The notes: generated by a model not told the origin, from the letters alone. 64,000 nt of DNA from Palsa-1150 sp036490515 (GCA_036490515.1 DASXDU010000038.1:186001-250000); one strand, 5' to 3'. Counted from the first letter of the stretch, positions 43,527-52,530 are shown. Made by a program: numbers and translations.

Positions 43527-44105
43527 TCAGGCGCTCCGCGCCGTCGGAGGCACCGACTCGTCCCACGACCATCTCCGCACGACCAGCGACGGATCGCGCG
43601 GGACCCACGCGCCGCAGGACTCGGCGACCACGATCGTCTCTCGCGCCTCGAGATCGTGCACGCGCATCGCGTCCACACGGGGCACGTACACGTGCAGCGT
43701 GGCCCCGGGCGCGTCGCACCGCATCGCGTGGACGAGGCCCTCCTCGACGCCGAGCACCGCGCCCGCGCTGGCCGCCAGCGCCGCGCGTCGCTCCAGCGCT
43801 TCGCCTGCCCACCCGAACACGGTCTCCGTGAACGCGCCTTCGAGCACGACCACGCGCCCTCGCGACGCGCCGTGGTCGTGCGGCGCGCATCGCCTCCCCG
43901 CGCGCCAGGTCGCCAGCATCACCTCGCCGCGCGGCGTCGCGTGGAGGATGGTGCGGCCGTACGGCTCTCCGTCGCACGGCGGGACCCGCGCCCCTGCCAG
44001 CGCGTGCGCGCACGCGTCCACGAGCTGGAGGAGCGCGGCGTCGTCCGCGCGTGCGGCACACGCGAGGACGCGATCCCAGTACGCTCGCTCGAGGGGGTGC
44101 TCCAT
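43527..44105 (-). CDS. Cysteine-dioxygenase-like cupin
   Basis: 192 residues, cupin fold. The Fe(II) site of thiol dioxygenases is present: H76 and H78 in CAPHDHGASRGRVVVLEG, and H126 in GLVHAMRC. R51 in GRTILHA sits where cysteine dioxygenase binds the substrate carboxylate. There is no Cys in the position that forms the Cys-Tyr crosslink of mammalian enzymes, which is normal in bacteria. It would oxidise cysteine or a related thiol to a sulfinate. First gene of a coupled three-gene cassette. Confidence 0.8.
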   Translation of the reverse strand: MEHPLERAYWDRVLACAARADDAALLQLVDACAHALAGARVPPCDGEPYGRTILHATPRGEVMLATWRAGRRCAPHDHGASRGRVVVLEGAFTETVFGWAGEALERRAALAASAGAVLGVEEGLVHAMRCDAPGATLHVYVPRVDAMRVHDLEARETIVVAESCGAWVPRDPSLVVRRWSWDESVPPTARSA

Positions 44106-44196
44106 GGCTGCCGGAGCGAACCGGCTATCCCATGGACGACCGCCCGTCGAGGCGTATTCCGTCGTGCGGGATCGCGCGCCGCCACGTCCTGGCGCG

Positions 44197-44679
44197 TCAG
44201 CGTGGATCGATGGCGGCGATGGTGCCGGCGACGTCGTCGGGGGTGAGAACGAGAGGAAGTTCGTCGCCGCGACGCCGGACGAGGACCGCCTGTCCACGGC
44301 GCCTGGCGTAGAGGCGGAAGCGACCGAGCTCGCGCGACGAGAAGAGCCCGTAGCTCCCGAAGAAACCCCCGACGCCGAAGAGGCGCAGAGGCCGTGTACC
44401 GAGGCGATCGAGCGGCTCGGCGGACGCGATGGTGCTCCGCGTGATCCGGAGGGGCGACCACGCCCGGCGCTCGATCAGGAGCTCGCCCCCGTCGATGGCC
44501 ACCGCGCACGGCGCCATGGCCCACGCGAGGGAGAGGACGACGCCGAGGATGGGCACCGCCGGCCAGGCCGCGCGCGGCCCCACCGCGGAGGCCACGCCGA
44601 CGGCGACGACCGTGATCCCCCCCGCGACGAGCGTGAGCGTGCGGTTCACCGAGTCGAGCGACATCGCCGAGCGGAACAT
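44197..44679 (-). CDS. Membrane protein with bacterial PH-like domain
   Basis: 160 residues from the ATG at 44679; a GTG at 44733, 3 bases after the upstream stop, would add 18 residues. Two membrane helices (LTLVAGGITVVAVGVASAVG; VPILGVVLSLAWAMAPCAVA) precede a beta-rich cytoplasmic domain (LLIERRAWSPLRITRSTIAS) that resembles the bPH2/YdbS-like membrane PH domain. Lies at the end of the minus arm of the secretion locus, downstream of the metallophosphoesterase. Function unknown; start uncertain. Confidence 0.6.
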   Translation of the reverse strand: MFRSAMSLDSVNRTLTLVAGGITVVAVGVASAVGPRAAWPAVPILGVVLSLAWAMAPCAVAIDGGELLIERRAWSPLRITRSTIASAEPLDRLGTRPLRLFGVGGFFGSYGLFSSRELGRFRLYARRRGQAVLVRRRGDELPLVLTPDDVAGTIAAIDPR

Positions 44680-44736
44680 GGCGCCCGAGAACTTAAGAAC
44701 GGCCAGAGGCGCCGCAACGGCCCGGAATGGCACGCC

Positions 44737-46335
44737 CTATTCCGGCGGCTTCTCGTCCTCCGGCCGCAGCTCGTCACGCGTCACCGCGCCGCGGTGCTTC
44801 ACGTCGAGGGCGTTGAGCAGGAGCGCTGCGCCCACGTCGGAGGGCGCTGCGCGCGTGAGCCGGGCCACGGCGGCGGCGATCTCGCTCTGCGTCACCTCGC
44901 CGTCGTGGTTCGCGTCGACCGCGTCGAAGCCGCCCAGCCTCCGCCAGAGTGCATGGGCGAACGCGTCGACGAGCACGATCTTCACGTCGCGGCCGCTGCC
45001 GGGGGGAGGGATCACCGACCGTGGATCCGACGCGAAGCGAACGAGCGGCTCGATGTGGTCCATCCCCGCGAGCAGGTTGCGCACGATCGCCACGCAGTAG
45101 AGGCGGCCCTCGTCGAGGGGCGCTCCCGCGACGGCGGTCACGACGTGGGACGGCTCGTCCACGACCACGCGGTCGTCGGCGTGGAGGTACGCGCCCGACT
45201 CCCCCGGAGACTGCGCGCGCGACGCTGCGATGGCGTCCCGCAGGACGCCGCCGGCCATGAGGACGGCGACGATCTCGTTGTCGAAGGGCACCTCGGCCTT
45301 GAGATCGCCGTACGTGAAGCGCTCGACGTACTCGCGTGAGGCGCGGATGCCTCCCGCGTTGAAGAGGCACGCATCGGCCGCGAGGGCGTCGCGCAGGAAG
45401 GAGCAGAGGAGCGTCGCGAACGACGCGGGGCGCGACCGTACGCCGACCGAGGAGAGCGTCTCCCCCGGCGCGAGCACCATGAGCGTCGCGGTCTCGAGCA
45501 GGTGGACCTGCGCCATGTGGCCGTCGACGCGCCGTCGCAGGTCGGGGTCCTCGGCGTGGATCGAGGTCTCCTCGAGACGCACCGTGACGCGCGGAACGTC
45601 GGGCGCGCCATTCGCGGGGGCCTCCGCGGGCCAGACGAGGTCGATGATGGCCGCCTTCGTCGCATCCATCCCGGTCTTGACGATCGGCGTGCCGTCGATC
45701 GTCTCGAGGAAGGGCACGTGCTCGTGGCCGCCGACGACGACGGCGATCCTCGCTGCGCCGGCGGCGTGGGCGAGGGTCCGGTCGTCGGGTATCGGCTGGT
45801 GCGTCATGGCCACGATCGTGGCGCATCCGTCGGCGACCAGGGCGGTCGCCTCGCAAAGGACGGCGGCGTTGGGCGGGTCGAGCGTCGCGCCGCCGAAGGG
45901 CACGCCCCGGTACACGGCCGCGTCGTCCATCACGACCCCGACGATGCCGACGCGGACGGTGCGTCCGCCGGGCGCCCCTACCTCGACGACGTCCCGGAGG
46001 GGCAAGCGCGGCTCGAAGCCACGCACGTTCGTGCCGAGCCACGTCGCGTGGAGCTCGCGGATGCGCGCGCGGAGCTCCGGAGGGTGGATGTCGTCCTCGT
46101 GGTTGCCGAACGTGACGTGGGTGACCCCGATCGTATTCAGGCAGTCGACCATCCCGCGCCCCCCGTCGAGGCTCGAGAGGATGCTCGGCGCGAGGAAGTC
46201 GCCAGCGACGACGACGAGCGTCCGGTCCGCCGGATCGCGCGCGGTGTGCTCCTTCACGAGCGTCGCGAAGCGGGGCAGCGCCTCGAGCGAGTAGACGTCG
46301 TTGATCTGCAGGATGCGGAGGGCGGGGCCGCGCAC
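44737..46335 (-). CDS. 5'-nucleotidase-like metallophosphoesterase with EF-hand
   Basis: 532 residues. Two-domain UshA-type layout: metal-site motifs LQINDVYSLEALP, VAGDFLAPS, FGNHE, AMTHQP and GGHEHVPF, then a C-terminal nucleotide-binding domain (FNAGGIRAS). A C-terminal EF-hand has loop DANHDGEVTQSE, with a weaker second unit. There is no signal peptide or membrane helix, so it is apparently cytoplasmic, unlike UshA. The GTG start lies 3 bases after the kinase stop. It may hydrolyse a nucleotide signal under calcium control; protein phosphatase activity is less likely for this family. Confidence 0.82.
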   Translation of the reverse strand: MRGPALRILQINDVYSLEALPRFATLVKEHTARDPADRTLVVVAGDFLAPSILSSLDGGRGMVDCLNTIGVTHVTFGNHEDDIHPPELRARIRELHATWLGTNVRGFEPRLPLRDVVEVGAPGGRTVRVGIVGVVMDDAAVYRGVPFGGATLDPPNAAVLCEATALVADGCATIVAMTHQPIPDDRTLAHAAGAARIAVVVGGHEHVPFLETIDGTPIVKTGMDATKAAIIDLVWPAEAPANGAPDVPRVTVRLEETSIHAEDPDLRRRVDGHMAQVHLLETATLMVLAPGETLSSVGVRSRPASFATLLCSFLRDALAADACLFNAGGIRASREYVERFTYGDLKAEVPFDNEIVAVLMAGGVLRDAIAASRAQSPGESGAYLHADDRVVVDEPSHVVTAVAGAPLDEGRLYCVAIVRNLLAGMDHIEPLVRFASDPRSVIPPPGSGRDVKIVLVDAFAHALWRRLGGFDAVDANHDGEVTQSEIAAAVARLTRAAPSDVGAALLLNALDVKHRGAVTRDELRPEDEKPPE

Positions 46336-46338
46336 GCG

Positions 46339-48300
46339 TCAGCCCTCCCCGCCGTGGCCGCGCAGCCAGCGGCCGGCGCGCGCCCGGAGCTCGCGCCGCC
46401 GTTCCTGGATACGCGCGACGTCCTGACGTGGGAACCAGACACGGAGGAGCACGATGGTCACGACGAGGTTGTCGAGCGACATGAGCGGGTAGACGAGGTG
46501 GGGCTGCGCGGAGGTGACGAGGAAGGTTGCCCCGCAGAGGAGCGCAGGGAGCGCGAACCACCGCTCGGCCCAGACGCCCAGCAACGTATAGGTGAGGCAC
46601 CACGCGAAGACGAACAGGACGTGCATGTGCACGGGCGAGATGCCCATGAGCCACCCGCCCACGCCGAGAAAGAGCTGCGCGACGAAGTAGAGGCCGAAGG
46701 TCTGCGCGAGGCGGCGGTTGAGCGCCGTGCGGGTGAGGGTCTCCCGCGCCCACGCGTACGCGAGGAGGCCGAGGACGAGGAACAGGGCGGTCGGGATGAG
46801 GGTCGAGTCGACGTACGAGACACGGCCCACGCGCCGCGCGTAGACCCAGCCGGCCATCGGCGTGACGGTCCACGCGAGACCGAAGAGCCCGATGAGGAAC
46901 GAGCGCGTCCGCGAGCCGACGGACGGGTCGAGGTCCTCTTCCATCTTGTGCAGGCGCGCATCCTCCTCGGAGCGTGCCTCGACGGCCGCGGCGACCCGCG
47001 CCGCGACGTCGGCCGGGGGCTCGGCGACCTCGCGCAGCAGCGTGGCCGCCGCGGCGGGGCTTCCCTCGCGGAGCTCGTGGTCGATGACGAGCAGGAGCGC
47101 GCGATCGAGCCCGTGACGCGCGGCTTCGTTCTCGGGCCACGCGGAGAGCGCGGCGTGGTACCCGAAGCGGCACTCTCCGAGGAGGTTCGCGACGGCGAGC
47201 TTGCGCTCGTCGCCTTGGACGTCGGACTCGAGCGCCGCCTGCAGGGCGGTGAGGCTCTGCTTCGCGTCGTGTGCGAGCTTTCGCGACCCGCGGTGGCGAA
47301 GGTACTCGTCGACCGCCTGGCGCAGCTCGAGGGCCGACTCGAAGCGATCGACCGGGGCGCGGCTGAGGGCGCGGACGCAGATGCGCTTCGCCTCCGCCGG
47401 GAAAGACGCAGGGAACTGGGGGGACGAGAGCAGGATGTTCGTCACCATCGCGTGGACGTCGCTGCCCTTGTGCGGCGGCTCCCCTGCGAAGATCTCGAAG
47501 AGGATGGCGCCGAGGAGGTAGACGTCCGTGCGCGGCGAGTACGCGCTCGGATCGCCGAGGAGCATCTCGGGCGCCATGTAGTGCGGCGTGCCGGCGACGT
47601 CGGTGGCGCGGGACGCCTCCGGCAGCCGCCCGCTCGGGTCGTCGACGAGGCTCACCGCGATTCCCCAGTCGAGGACGTAGACCTCGCCGAAGCTCCCGAT
47701 CATGACGTTGTCGGGCTTGAGATCGCGGTGGAGGATGTTCTTGCTGTGCGCGAAGTGGACCGCGTTGCACACGGCGGCGAGCGTCCGCAGGTTCCACTCG
47801 ACGGGGTCCGCGGCGCCGAAGCGCCGCGCGATCTCGGCCGGGTCCCGCATGAGGCGCGCCCAGGAGCGGCCCTCGATGCGCTTCATCACGATGATGGGCG
47901 CCCCCGTCTCGTCGACGCCGAGGTCGTGCACGGGGACGACGTTGGGGTGCTCGATCGCGCCGGTGACCCATGCCTCTCGCAGGACCCGGAGCGCCGCCCG
48001 TTCGTCCCCGGCGCCCTTGCGCAGCGTCTTCACGGCGACGTGGCGGCCCAGGGTCGACTGCGTCGCGAGGTGGACGACGCCCATGCCGCCCTCGCCGATC
48101 GTGTGGTGCAGGTCGATCTTGCCGCCGCCCATCGCGCCCAGGTTGCGCAGCGCGTTCAGCGCGGCCATCGCGCTCGACGACGGGGCCCGAGGCGGCTCGA
48201 TGGTGGCGTTCGGGTGATCGACGATCGTCTTTGCGAGCTGGAGGTCGGCGGCGAGTCGCGCCTCCAGCGTCGGGGCGAGTTGGAGCGGGTCGTGCCCCAT
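46339..48300 (-). CDS. Ser/Thr protein kinase with C-terminal membrane domain
   Basis: 653 residues. The kinase domain spans about 60-350: Gly loop HTIGEGGMGVVHLA, VAVKTLRKG, catalytic loop ILHRDLKPDNVM, DWG in place of DFG (VLDWGIA) and GTPHYMAPEM. DWG is common in myxobacterial and planctomycete kinases and is compatible with activity. A helical region follows, then five or six membrane helices from about 455 to 615. The start lies 6 bases after the TssB-TssC stop, so it is part of the T6SS operon and probably acts on FHA-regulated T6SS assembly, as PpkA does in Pseudomonas. Confidence 0.87.
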   Translation of the reverse strand: MGHDPLQLAPTLEARLAADLQLAKTIVDHPNATIEPPRAPSSSAMAALNALRNLGAMGGGKIDLHHTIGEGGMGVVHLATQSTLGRHVAVKTLRKGAGDERAALRVLREAWVTGAIEHPNVVPVHDLGVDETGAPIIVMKRIEGRSWARLMRDPAEIARRFGAADPVEWNLRTLAAVCNAVHFAHSKNILHRDLKPDNVMIGSFGEVYVLDWGIAVSLVDDPSGRLPEASRATDVAGTPHYMAPEMLLGDPSAYSPRTDVYLLGAILFEIFAGEPPHKGSDVHAMVTNILLSSPQFPASFPAEAKRICVRALSRAPVDRFESALELRQAVDEYLRHRGSRKLAHDAKQSLTALQAALESDVQGDERKLAVANLLGECRFGYHAALSAWPENEAARHGLDRALLLVIDHELREGSPAAAATLLREVAEPPADVAARVAAAVEARSEEDARLHKMEEDLDPSVGSRTRSFLIGLFGLAWTVTPMAGWVYARRVGRVSYVDSTLIPTALFLVLGLLAYAWARETLTRTALNRRLAQTFGLYFVAQLFLGVGGWLMGISPVHMHVLFVFAWCLTYTLLGVWAERWFALPALLCGATFLVTSAQPHLVYPLMSLDNLVVTIVLLRVWFPRQDVARIQERRRELRARAGRWLRGHGGEG

Positions 48301-48306
48301 CGTCCC

Positions 48307-50166
48307 TCAGCCGAGCGCGGCGCCCAGCGTCAGCTCGTCCATCGACACCCCGGCGAACCGGCGCGGACGGATGGTGACCTCCAGCGCCCCGCGCGCGGCG
48401 TCGACCCTGGCGACGATCTCCGGCCCGGGAGGGGCTGCGCGCTCGAACATCTCGGAGAGGGCGATCCGCGCGACCTCCGCCGCCGCGCCCGCGTCGGTCC
48501 CCCGGGGGATGGCGGCGGCCACCTGCTGCACGGCGCGGGCGAAGCGCCCGACGAAGAGCTGGTCGGCGAGCGTGGCGTCCGAGGGGTTCTGCCCGCCGCC
48601 CGTGCGGTGGAGCACGGGGGCCTTCGCGAGGACGGCGGCGTCCGAGTTGGGCGCGCACGTGAGAAGCGTCAGCCCGGCGCGCGCCACCTCGCGCACCACC
48701 TCCTCGGAGGGCACCACCTCGAGCGGCACGGCCGCCTCGACGCCGCGGTCCGCGATCGTGTGCACGGGCAGGTCCCCGACCGCGCCGTCGCGGACTCCCG
48801 TGATGGAGGTCCCCCAGCGGAGGCGCGCGTGGCTCCTGGCGCAGAGCGCTCCGACGACGTACGCCCCGCTGGTGAAGACGTGGCGGGCGAGGTCCGTCTT
48901 GTCCTCCTCGTAGGGGGGCTGCTGCTGCCGCGCCGTGGCCGCCGTGTAGGGGGCGCGGACGAGCGGATCGTTGAGAACGACGGCGACCCACCGCGCGGCC
49001 TCGCGCGAGGCGACCCCGCGTACGGCGACGGCGCGTGGATCGTCGCTCGTCGAGAGCGCCCCGGTCGAGCGGGCGACCTGGGAGAGGGTGTCCGCGCCGA
49101 GCATGGCCGGATGGCCTGCCACGACGACCGGCGCGAGCAGCTGCGCCGCGAGGCTCCCCCACGCCTCGAGGAGGTCGAGGTCGCGTGCATCGGGCGCGAT
49201 GCGCTGGTCGACGATCACCAGGTCGACCGGCGCGCGATCCCCGTCGGGCTCCGCGAGCCGCTTGAGGGCACCGGTCACGCCGTCGCGCGACGCGTGGAGA
49301 AGGTCGACCTCTGCACCGGTCTTGCGGTCTGCGTTCTCGACGAGGAGGCGCACGCCGCGCCACGTCGACTCGAGGCGGTGCACCTCGGGGTGGTGGAGGA
49401 TCGAGTCGAGCAGGTTGCGAAACGCCTTCTCGAGCCGCTGCGGCGCGCTGCCCACGACCGGCCGCGCCGCGACGTTGGGGCGGGCGGTCCTCGCCACCTC
49501 CTCGATGGCGCGCGCGATCGGGCTTCGCGGCTGCACTGCCGGGGGGGCGGGCGCGGGCTCTCCCTCCTCCGCCGCCGGCGCCAGATCCACCCCGTCGAGG
49601 AACGCGTCCAGGGCGCCCTTCGGAGCGCCGCCTCCGGCTCCTCCCGTGCCTTCGTCGGGCCGAGGCTCGCGCCGCTCCTCGGTCCGTACCTCCCGCAGGA
49701 GCGCGTCGGCCCACGAGGCGCGTGGGAGGATGCGCGCGAGCTGCGCCCGACCGGCGTCGACGGCGGTCTTGCGGCTCGCCACGTCGCCCACGACCCGCTG
49801 CGCGCTCGCGAGCGCGCGGAGCGCGGGCACCTGCTCGACGATGTCGCCGGGACGCAGCGACTTCCGCTCGCGAAGGACGAGGTCCACGCGGAGGGCCGGT
49901 TCGGCCCCGCCGAAGGGGTCGGCCACGTCGATCGCGAGCGTCGGCGCGAGCTGGCCCATCACGCGATCGAACGACTCGGCGTCGATGGGCACCGGCTCGG
50001 CGGGGGCCGTCGGCCCCGTGGACCAGTCGGTGCCCGCCACGAGCTCCGCGACGACCACGATGCGGAACGGGCTCTCCTCGGTGGATTTCTCGCCGGGGCC
50101 GCCCGCCTTGCGGTCCCCGAACCCGACGCCGAACGACGCGATGCCCCCGGAACGATCCTCGGCCAT
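48307..50166 (-). CDS. tssBC: Single-chain T6SS contractile sheath protein (TssB-TssC fusion)
   Basis: 619 residues. Residues about 32-160 match TssB/VipA: RIVVVAELVAG, IDAESFDRVMGQLAPTLAID and VLRERKSLRPGDIVEQVPAL. Residues about 225-619 match TssC/VipB: LLDSILHHPEVHRLESTWRG, HVFTSGAYVVGALCARSH and GVRDGAVGDLPVHTI. A Pro/Ala/Glu linker (about 165-225) joins them. Normally TssB (about 165 residues) and TssC (about 490) are separate genes. No internal stop or frameshift is seen across the linker. It would form the sheath around the Hcp tube. Followed 6 bases later by the kinase. Confidence 0.85.
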   Translation of the reverse strand: MAEDRSGGIASFGVGFGDRKAGGPGEKSTEESPFRIVVVAELVAGTDWSTGPTAPAEPVPIDAESFDRVMGQLAPTLAIDVADPFGGAEPALRVDLVLRERKSLRPGDIVEQVPALRALASAQRVVGDVASRKTAVDAGRAQLARILPRASWADALLREVRTEERREPRPDEGTGGAGGGAPKGALDAFLDGVDLAPAAEEGEPAPAPPAVQPRSPIARAIEEVARTARPNVAARPVVGSAPQRLEKAFRNLLDSILHHPEVHRLESTWRGVRLLVENADRKTGAEVDLLHASRDGVTGALKRLAEPDGDRAPVDLVIVDQRIAPDARDLDLLEAWGSLAAQLLAPVVVAGHPAMLGADTLSQVARSTGALSTSDDPRAVAVRGVASREAARWVAVVLNDPLVRAPYTAATARQQQPPYEEDKTDLARHVFTSGAYVVGALCARSHARLRWGTSITGVRDGAVGDLPVHTIADRGVEAAVPLEVVPSEEVVREVARAGLTLLTCAPNSDAAVLAKAPVLHRTGGGQNPSDATLADQLFVGRFARAVQQVAAAIPRGTDAGAAAEVARIALSEMFERAAPPGPEIVARVDAARGALEVTIRPRRFAGVSMDELTLGAALG

Positions 50167-50226
50167 GCGGCTACGAGGAGTAGCAGCTCCCTCGCGCGCG
50201 CAACAGGCCGCGCCCGGCGGCGCGCG

Positions 50227-50892
50227 TCACCAGCAGATCATATTGCCCGTGTACCCGCACTCCGGCCGCTGGAGCAGCGCGTAGACGGTACCCATCGCAA
50301 AGCCGAGGACGAGTCCCGCCGCGCTTCCCACGAGGACCTGCTTGCCCGTCTCCCAGTTGCCGGAGACGCGCCCGATGTCGGTCACGCCTGCGAGGATGGC
50401 CGGGAGGATGACGTCGCCAGTGAACGACGCGCCGTTGAAGCGGCCGCCGCTCCACTTCGTCATGTCGAAGAGCCAGACGCCCGCGCCGTTGCCGAGCGCC
50501 GAGAACGCGCCGAGCGCGTGCGTCGAGGGCATGCCGTACGTGTTGCAGTTTATGCCCGGCTGGTTGGTGGAATCGCAGCCCGGGCGCGGATCCTTCAATG
50601 CGTCCTTGAGCAGGTAGTTGCTCGCGAGCGCCGCGACGGTGAGCGTCATCACCGGCGCGAGCTGCGAGACGTGCCAGCGCGCCTTCCAGCCGACCGTCGA
50701 CTCGGGGTCGGAGAAGAAGATGCGCGGCATCACGAGCTGGAGCAGGCCAGCCGTGGCAACCGTCGCGCTCGAGACCGTCCCCCACGTCTGATCGCGGTTC
50801 GGCGCGGGCGTCGCCGCGCCGGCAGGCGAGCTCACTGCGAGCGCCAGCAGCGCCGGCGCGAGAATGCAACAAGCCTTGCGTCCCCAGGTCAT
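50227..50892 (-). CDS. PAP2-like membrane protein lacking part of the catalytic site
   Basis: 221 residues. Signal peptide (CCILAPALLALAVSSPAGAA) and several helices. PAP2 motif 1 is present (KDALKDPRP) and motif 2 is GMPSTHALGAF (PSTH). Motif 3 should read SRxxxxxHxxxD but is GRVSGNWETGKQVLVGSAAG, so the His nucleophile and Asp are absent. It probably does not hydrolyse phosphates in the usual way. A good ribosome site (GAGAGGGAGA) precedes the ATG. It sits between the FHA gene and the sheath fusion in the same direction. Confidence 0.7.
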   Translation of the reverse strand: MTWGRKACCILAPALLALAVSSPAGAATPAPNRDQTWGTVSSATVATAGLLQLVMPRIFFSDPESTVGWKARWHVSQLAPVMTLTVAALASNYLLKDALKDPRPGCDSTNQPGINCNTYGMPSTHALGAFSALGNGAGVWLFDMTKWSGGRFNGASFTGDVILPAILAGVTDIGRVSGNWETGKQVLVGSAAGLVLGFAMGTVYALLQRPECGYTGNMICW

Positions 50893-50998
50893 CGAAAAAG
50901 GTCTCCCTCTCCTGCAGGCGCCAGCCTCGCCCATTCTCGTGCCCGAGGCCAAGAGACTTGATTGGGGACTGGCGTCGCGAAGGTCGGCCCCGTGCGAG

Positions 50999-52495
50999 TC
51001 AGCGGCGCTGCCCGCCCCCCGGCCACGAGCCGCCCGTCCACGGGCCGCCGGGCTGCGAGACCATCGGCGGGGGGGCCGGCTGCTGGCCGCCCGCGGGGGG
51101 AGGCTGCTGCCCGGGCGGATGCGTGATCGGAGGATGTGTCACCATCGGCGGCTGGGCGACGTGGCCCGGGGGGGGTACCGGCCCCGGACCCGTGGGGACG
51201 GGACGGGAGCCGACCGGGCCGGCCACCGAAGGGTTGCGCGGGGCGTTCGGCTGCGGGAACCCCGCGTGCGGGGGCTGCTGCTGCGCGAACGCAGGGGCCG
51301 CGCCGCCCCCGGGCGGCCCGAAGGCGTGCGGCGGGGGCGCACCTGGTTGCCCGAACGCGTGCGGAGGGGGCGCACCGGGTTGCCCGAACGCGTGCGGCGC
51401 GGGGCCGGCGGCCGGGCGTTCCTCACCCGCGAGCTCCGTGTACGCGTGCACGAACTCGGAGCCGAAGATGAGCATGAAGGCCTGCTTCTCGTCCTCGGCG
51501 AAGTCCCCGTAAATCTCGACGTAGAGCTCCCAGAGCGTCTTGTATCGGAAGGGGCCCAGCTGCATCCCGCCGGCGGCGCGCCGGCGTGGGTTCCCGACCT
51601 CGGCCTCGATCGAGGCGGGGGCGAGCTTGGCCAGGAGCGACCGCACCCCGCTCATCACTCCGTTGAGCATCGCCACCTGGTGGACCATCACCTCGGCGAA
51701 GGTCGACTCGATCGCGCGCGACCCCTCGTTCGAGGGGTCTGCCCAGTCGAGGACGCGCGACGCGAGCTCCCGGGGCTCGCGCGCCATCTCCACCGCGCGC
51801 GCGGCGTTCAAGTTCTCGCGCGGCGTGCGCGTGTTCTTGATGTCCATCTGCGACTTGAACTGCTTGTGACCGTCGCGCAGGGGGAGGAAACACTTGAAGA
51901 AGACGTCGAGGACGTCCTGCATCTTCTGGGCGAAGGCCACGACGTCGACCACGCGATCGAGCTGCCCGCGCTGCGGCACGTAGGACGCCGCGAGGTCCCG
52001 CAGCGCCTGGAGCGCCACGCCCTCGAGCTCCTTCTGGTTCGCCTGCCCCCCGGCGGGGGCAGCGGCGGCGGGGACGCCCGGGACACCCGTGCCCGAGGCG
52101 AGCATCTTCTGGAGCTCGCCGACGTCCATCGAGAGGATGGTTCCCTCGCGCCTCTTCGGCACCGGCGCGGGGGCGACGTTCATGACCGGTGAGAGCTGGA
52201 ACCAGAGCGAGACGATCGCGAACTCGAAGTTGTGCTGCGCGAGATCGATCGGCGTGTTCGGCGGGACGCGGCCCGCCGTGCGCAGGGCCGTGCCGTTCGT
52301 GCTCCCGAGGTCCCGGAGCGTGATCCGGTTCGCGTCGAACTCGACGACCGCGTGGTACTGCGAGACGAAGGGCGCCTGGATGGGCAGCTCGTTGAGCGTC
52401 GCGCGCCCGATGCGAACGGGCGAGCGGTCGAAGGTCCGGTCTAGGACGGAGCCGTCCTGCGTGTTGACCACGCGCATGCGGAGACCGACCGCCAC
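50999..52495 (-). CDS. FHA-domain protein of the type VI secretion locus
   Basis: 498 residues. An N-terminal FHA domain (SPVRIGRATLNELPIQAPFV; VSQYHAVVEF; LGSTNGT) binds phosphothreonine. Residues about 160-360 are helical and match the TagH-type T6SS FHA C-terminal domain (YGDFAEDEKQAFMLIFGSEF). A Pro/Gln/Gly-rich tail from 375 contains 11-residue repeats. In Pseudomonas the equivalent Fha1, phosphorylated by PpkA, triggers T6SS assembly. It is divergent from the lytic-transglycosylase/clpV operon. Confidence 0.82.
   Translation of the reverse strand: MAVGLRMRVVNTQDGSVLDRTFDRSPVRIGRATLNELPIQAPFVSQYHAVVEFDANRITLRDLGSTNGTALRTAGRVPPNTPIDLAQHNFEFAIVSLWFQLSPVMNVAPAPVPKRREGTILSMDVGELQKMLASGTGVPGVPAAAAPAGGQANQKELEGVALQALRDLAASYVPQRGQLDRVVDVVAFAQKMQDVLDVFFKCFLPLRDGHKQFKSQMDIKNTRTPRENLNAARAVEMAREPRELASRVLDWADPSNEGSRAIESTFAEVMVHQVAMLNGVMSGVRSLLAKLAPASIEAEVGNPRRRAAGGMQLGPFRYKTLWELYVEIYGDFAEDEKQAFMLIFGSEFVHAYTELAGEERPAAGPAPHAFGQPGAPPPHAFGQPGAPPPHAFGPPGGGAAPAFAQQQPPHAGFPQPNAPRNPSVAGPVGSRPVPTGPGPVPPPGHVAQPPMVTHPPITHPPGQQPPPAGGQQPAPPPMVSQPGGPWTGGSWPGGGQRR
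51318..51410. repeat. 33-base tandem repeat in the FHA gene tail
   Basis: Almost three direct copies of a 33-base unit (51318-51350, 51351-51383 and most of 51384-51410), encoding APPPHAFGQPG. Copies 1 and 2 differ at only a few bases. The repeat number could vary between strains without a frameshift, changing the length of the disordered tail. Confidence 0.75.
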
Positions 52496-52530
52496 GGGGC
52501 CAGCCTACCAGCGTAGCTGCGGGGTGGCGA

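Noticed and set aside
44737..46335. Protein phosphatase partner of the kinase (PppA equivalent)
   Set aside because: The motifs are those of a two-domain UshA-type nucleotidase, not of a PP2C or PPP phosphatase; the link is by position only.
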